From: Chryseobacterium gleum
GTDB lineage: Bacteria; Bacteroidota; Bacteroidia; Flavobacteriales_D; Crocinitomicaceae
NCBI GenBank assembly: GCA_945897805.1
Contig: CAMDFX010000001.1
Coordinates: 124,001 to 188,000, forward strand
Direction of reading: 5' to 3'
DNA length: 64,000 nucleotides
Made by a program: the position numbers and the translations under genes. Below, one piece after another: positions 63,534 to 64,000 of this stretch. The notes beneath the pieces were generated by a model. The model was not told the origin of the DNA. It searched no databases and worked only from the letters and a program-made list of their open reading frames with translations. Every line of letters begins with the position of its first letter. The first letter of the stretch is position 1.

Positions 63534-64000
63534 ATGTCAAAATTACTCAAAATTGTAGGAAGAATAACGGGCGGACTCTTGGAGTGGTTCTTAATTCTTT
63601 TTATATTTTTTGCTTTTGCGATTAGAACCAGTCCTGTACAAACTTATTTGGCACAACAAGTGACCAAATATCTTTCTAAAGAACTCAAAACCAAATTTAA
63701 AGTTGACAAAGTTTCAATTATTTTCTTCAATAAAGTCGCTTTAGATGGTGTTTTTGTATTGGATCAGAAAAAAGACACGTTGGCTTCCATCAATTCGGTT
63801 TTTGTAACGCTTAAATCTTTCAATCAATACAGCAGAAAAATTGCTTTAGACGAACTGAAATTGCAAGGTGGAATTGTCAAATTGAGTCGCGAAAAAGTGA
63901 CTGGTGATTACAATTATGGTTTTATTGTAGATTATTTTGACTCTGGAAAAAAGTCAACCAAAAGCACGCCTTTTCAAATCACTTTAGACAATATTGGCCT
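63534..64000 (+). CDS. tamB: TamB/AsmA-like envelope protein (5' part only)
   Basis: Open from ATG 63534 to the window end, 155 codons. A membrane anchor at about residues 15-30 (LLEWFLILFIFFAFAIRT), followed by PVQTYLAQQVTKYLSKELKTKFKVDKVSIIF, the typical Bacteroidota TamB (translocation/assembly module) start, then beta-rich segments (LDGVFVLDQKKDTLASINSVFVTL). Full-length members exceed 1400 aa and span the periplasm to move lipids or outer-membrane proteins. Only the N-terminus is seen, so the name is probable. Confidence 0.78.
   Translation, partial: MSKLLKIVGRITGGLLEWFLILFIFFAFAIRTSPVQTYLAQQVTKYLSKELKTKFKVDKVSIIFFNKVALDGVFVLDQKKDTLASINSVFVTLKSFNQYSRKIALDELKLQGGIVKLSREKVTGDYNYGFIVDYFDSGKKSTKSTPFQITLDNIG

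Noticed and set aside
1-64000. CRISPR arrays, insertion sequences, transposase or integrase genes
   Set aside because: No spaced direct repeats of CRISPR length and no recombinase/transposase motifs were found; the short-period repeats at 32.2 and 37.7 kb have no spacers.

Overview
The window is about 64 kb of low-GC DNA from a member of the Bacteroidota, most likely Flavobacteriales (Crocinitomicaceae/Fluviicola-like on gestalt; genus not provable from sequence alone). Support: type IX secretion (T9SS) sorting domains of both type A and the gliding-associated type B, a DUF5686/CarboxypepD_reg outer-membrane protein, Bacteroidota-style promoters (TAnnTTTG) with almost no Shine-Dalgarno sequences, a dcw cluster in the usual Bacteroidota order, and meso-DAP type MurE (DNPR motif).

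Layout. 1-4.4 kb: truncated RluD-type pseudouridine synthase, a large T9SS cargo protein and a small secreted protein, all on minus. 4.8-8.7 kb: suf Fe-S assembly operon sufA-sufB-sufC-sufD. 8.7-10.3 kb: PAP2 phosphatase and a TlyA-type rRNA methyltransferase. 10.4-17.1 kb: one tightly packed plus-strand nucleotide-sugar operon (WbpE-like aminotransferase, Ugd, UDP-xylose synthase, WbpD-like acetyltransferase, WbpB-like dehydrogenase) that carries, between ugd and uxs, a two-gene ATPase + TOPRIM module resembling OLD/PARIS-type anti-phage systems. The module is AT-richer than its hosts but joined to them by 1-4 bp gene overlaps. 17.2-23.5 kb: mtnC, then minus-strand envelope genes (DUF5686 protein, small membrane protein, LptC, outer-membrane protein, CoaX). 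23.6-26.4 kb: tRNA-Phe, a Fic protein, an exported VOC protein and a DUF1801/YdeI-like protein with a C-terminal CDGSH-type motif.

26.5-43.1 kb: complete minus-strand division/cell-wall cluster read mraZ-rsmH-ftsL-ftsI-murE-mraY-murD-(157-aa unknown)-ftsW-murG-murC-ftsQ-ftsA-ftsZ-yqeY. It has candidate MraZ boxes at its head and two short-period tandem repeats in its spacers. 43.5-64 kb: mixed housekeeping and envelope genes: TerC, EngB, lipoproteins, a membrane glycosyltransferase, a cargo-less T9SS mini-protein, an alkyltransferase-like protein without the catalytic Cys, an SDR, a lamin-tail T9SS protein, a DUF4836 lipoprotein, a GIY-YIG gene whose 3' end is made of palindromic repeats, MsrB, a lytic transglycosylase, YidD, OsmC, LipA, an ABC exporter, an aldo/keto reductase, an RsmF-like methyltransferase, TsaD, and the start of a TamB-like protein.

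How the genes work together: the dcw cluster makes and places the septal wall. LptC, TamB, DUF5686 and YidD serve the envelope. The nucleotide-sugar operon feeds surface polysaccharide with UDP-GlcA, UDP-Xyl and probably a diacetamido-uronate. The embedded ATPase/TOPRIM pair is the best candidate for an undescribed system.
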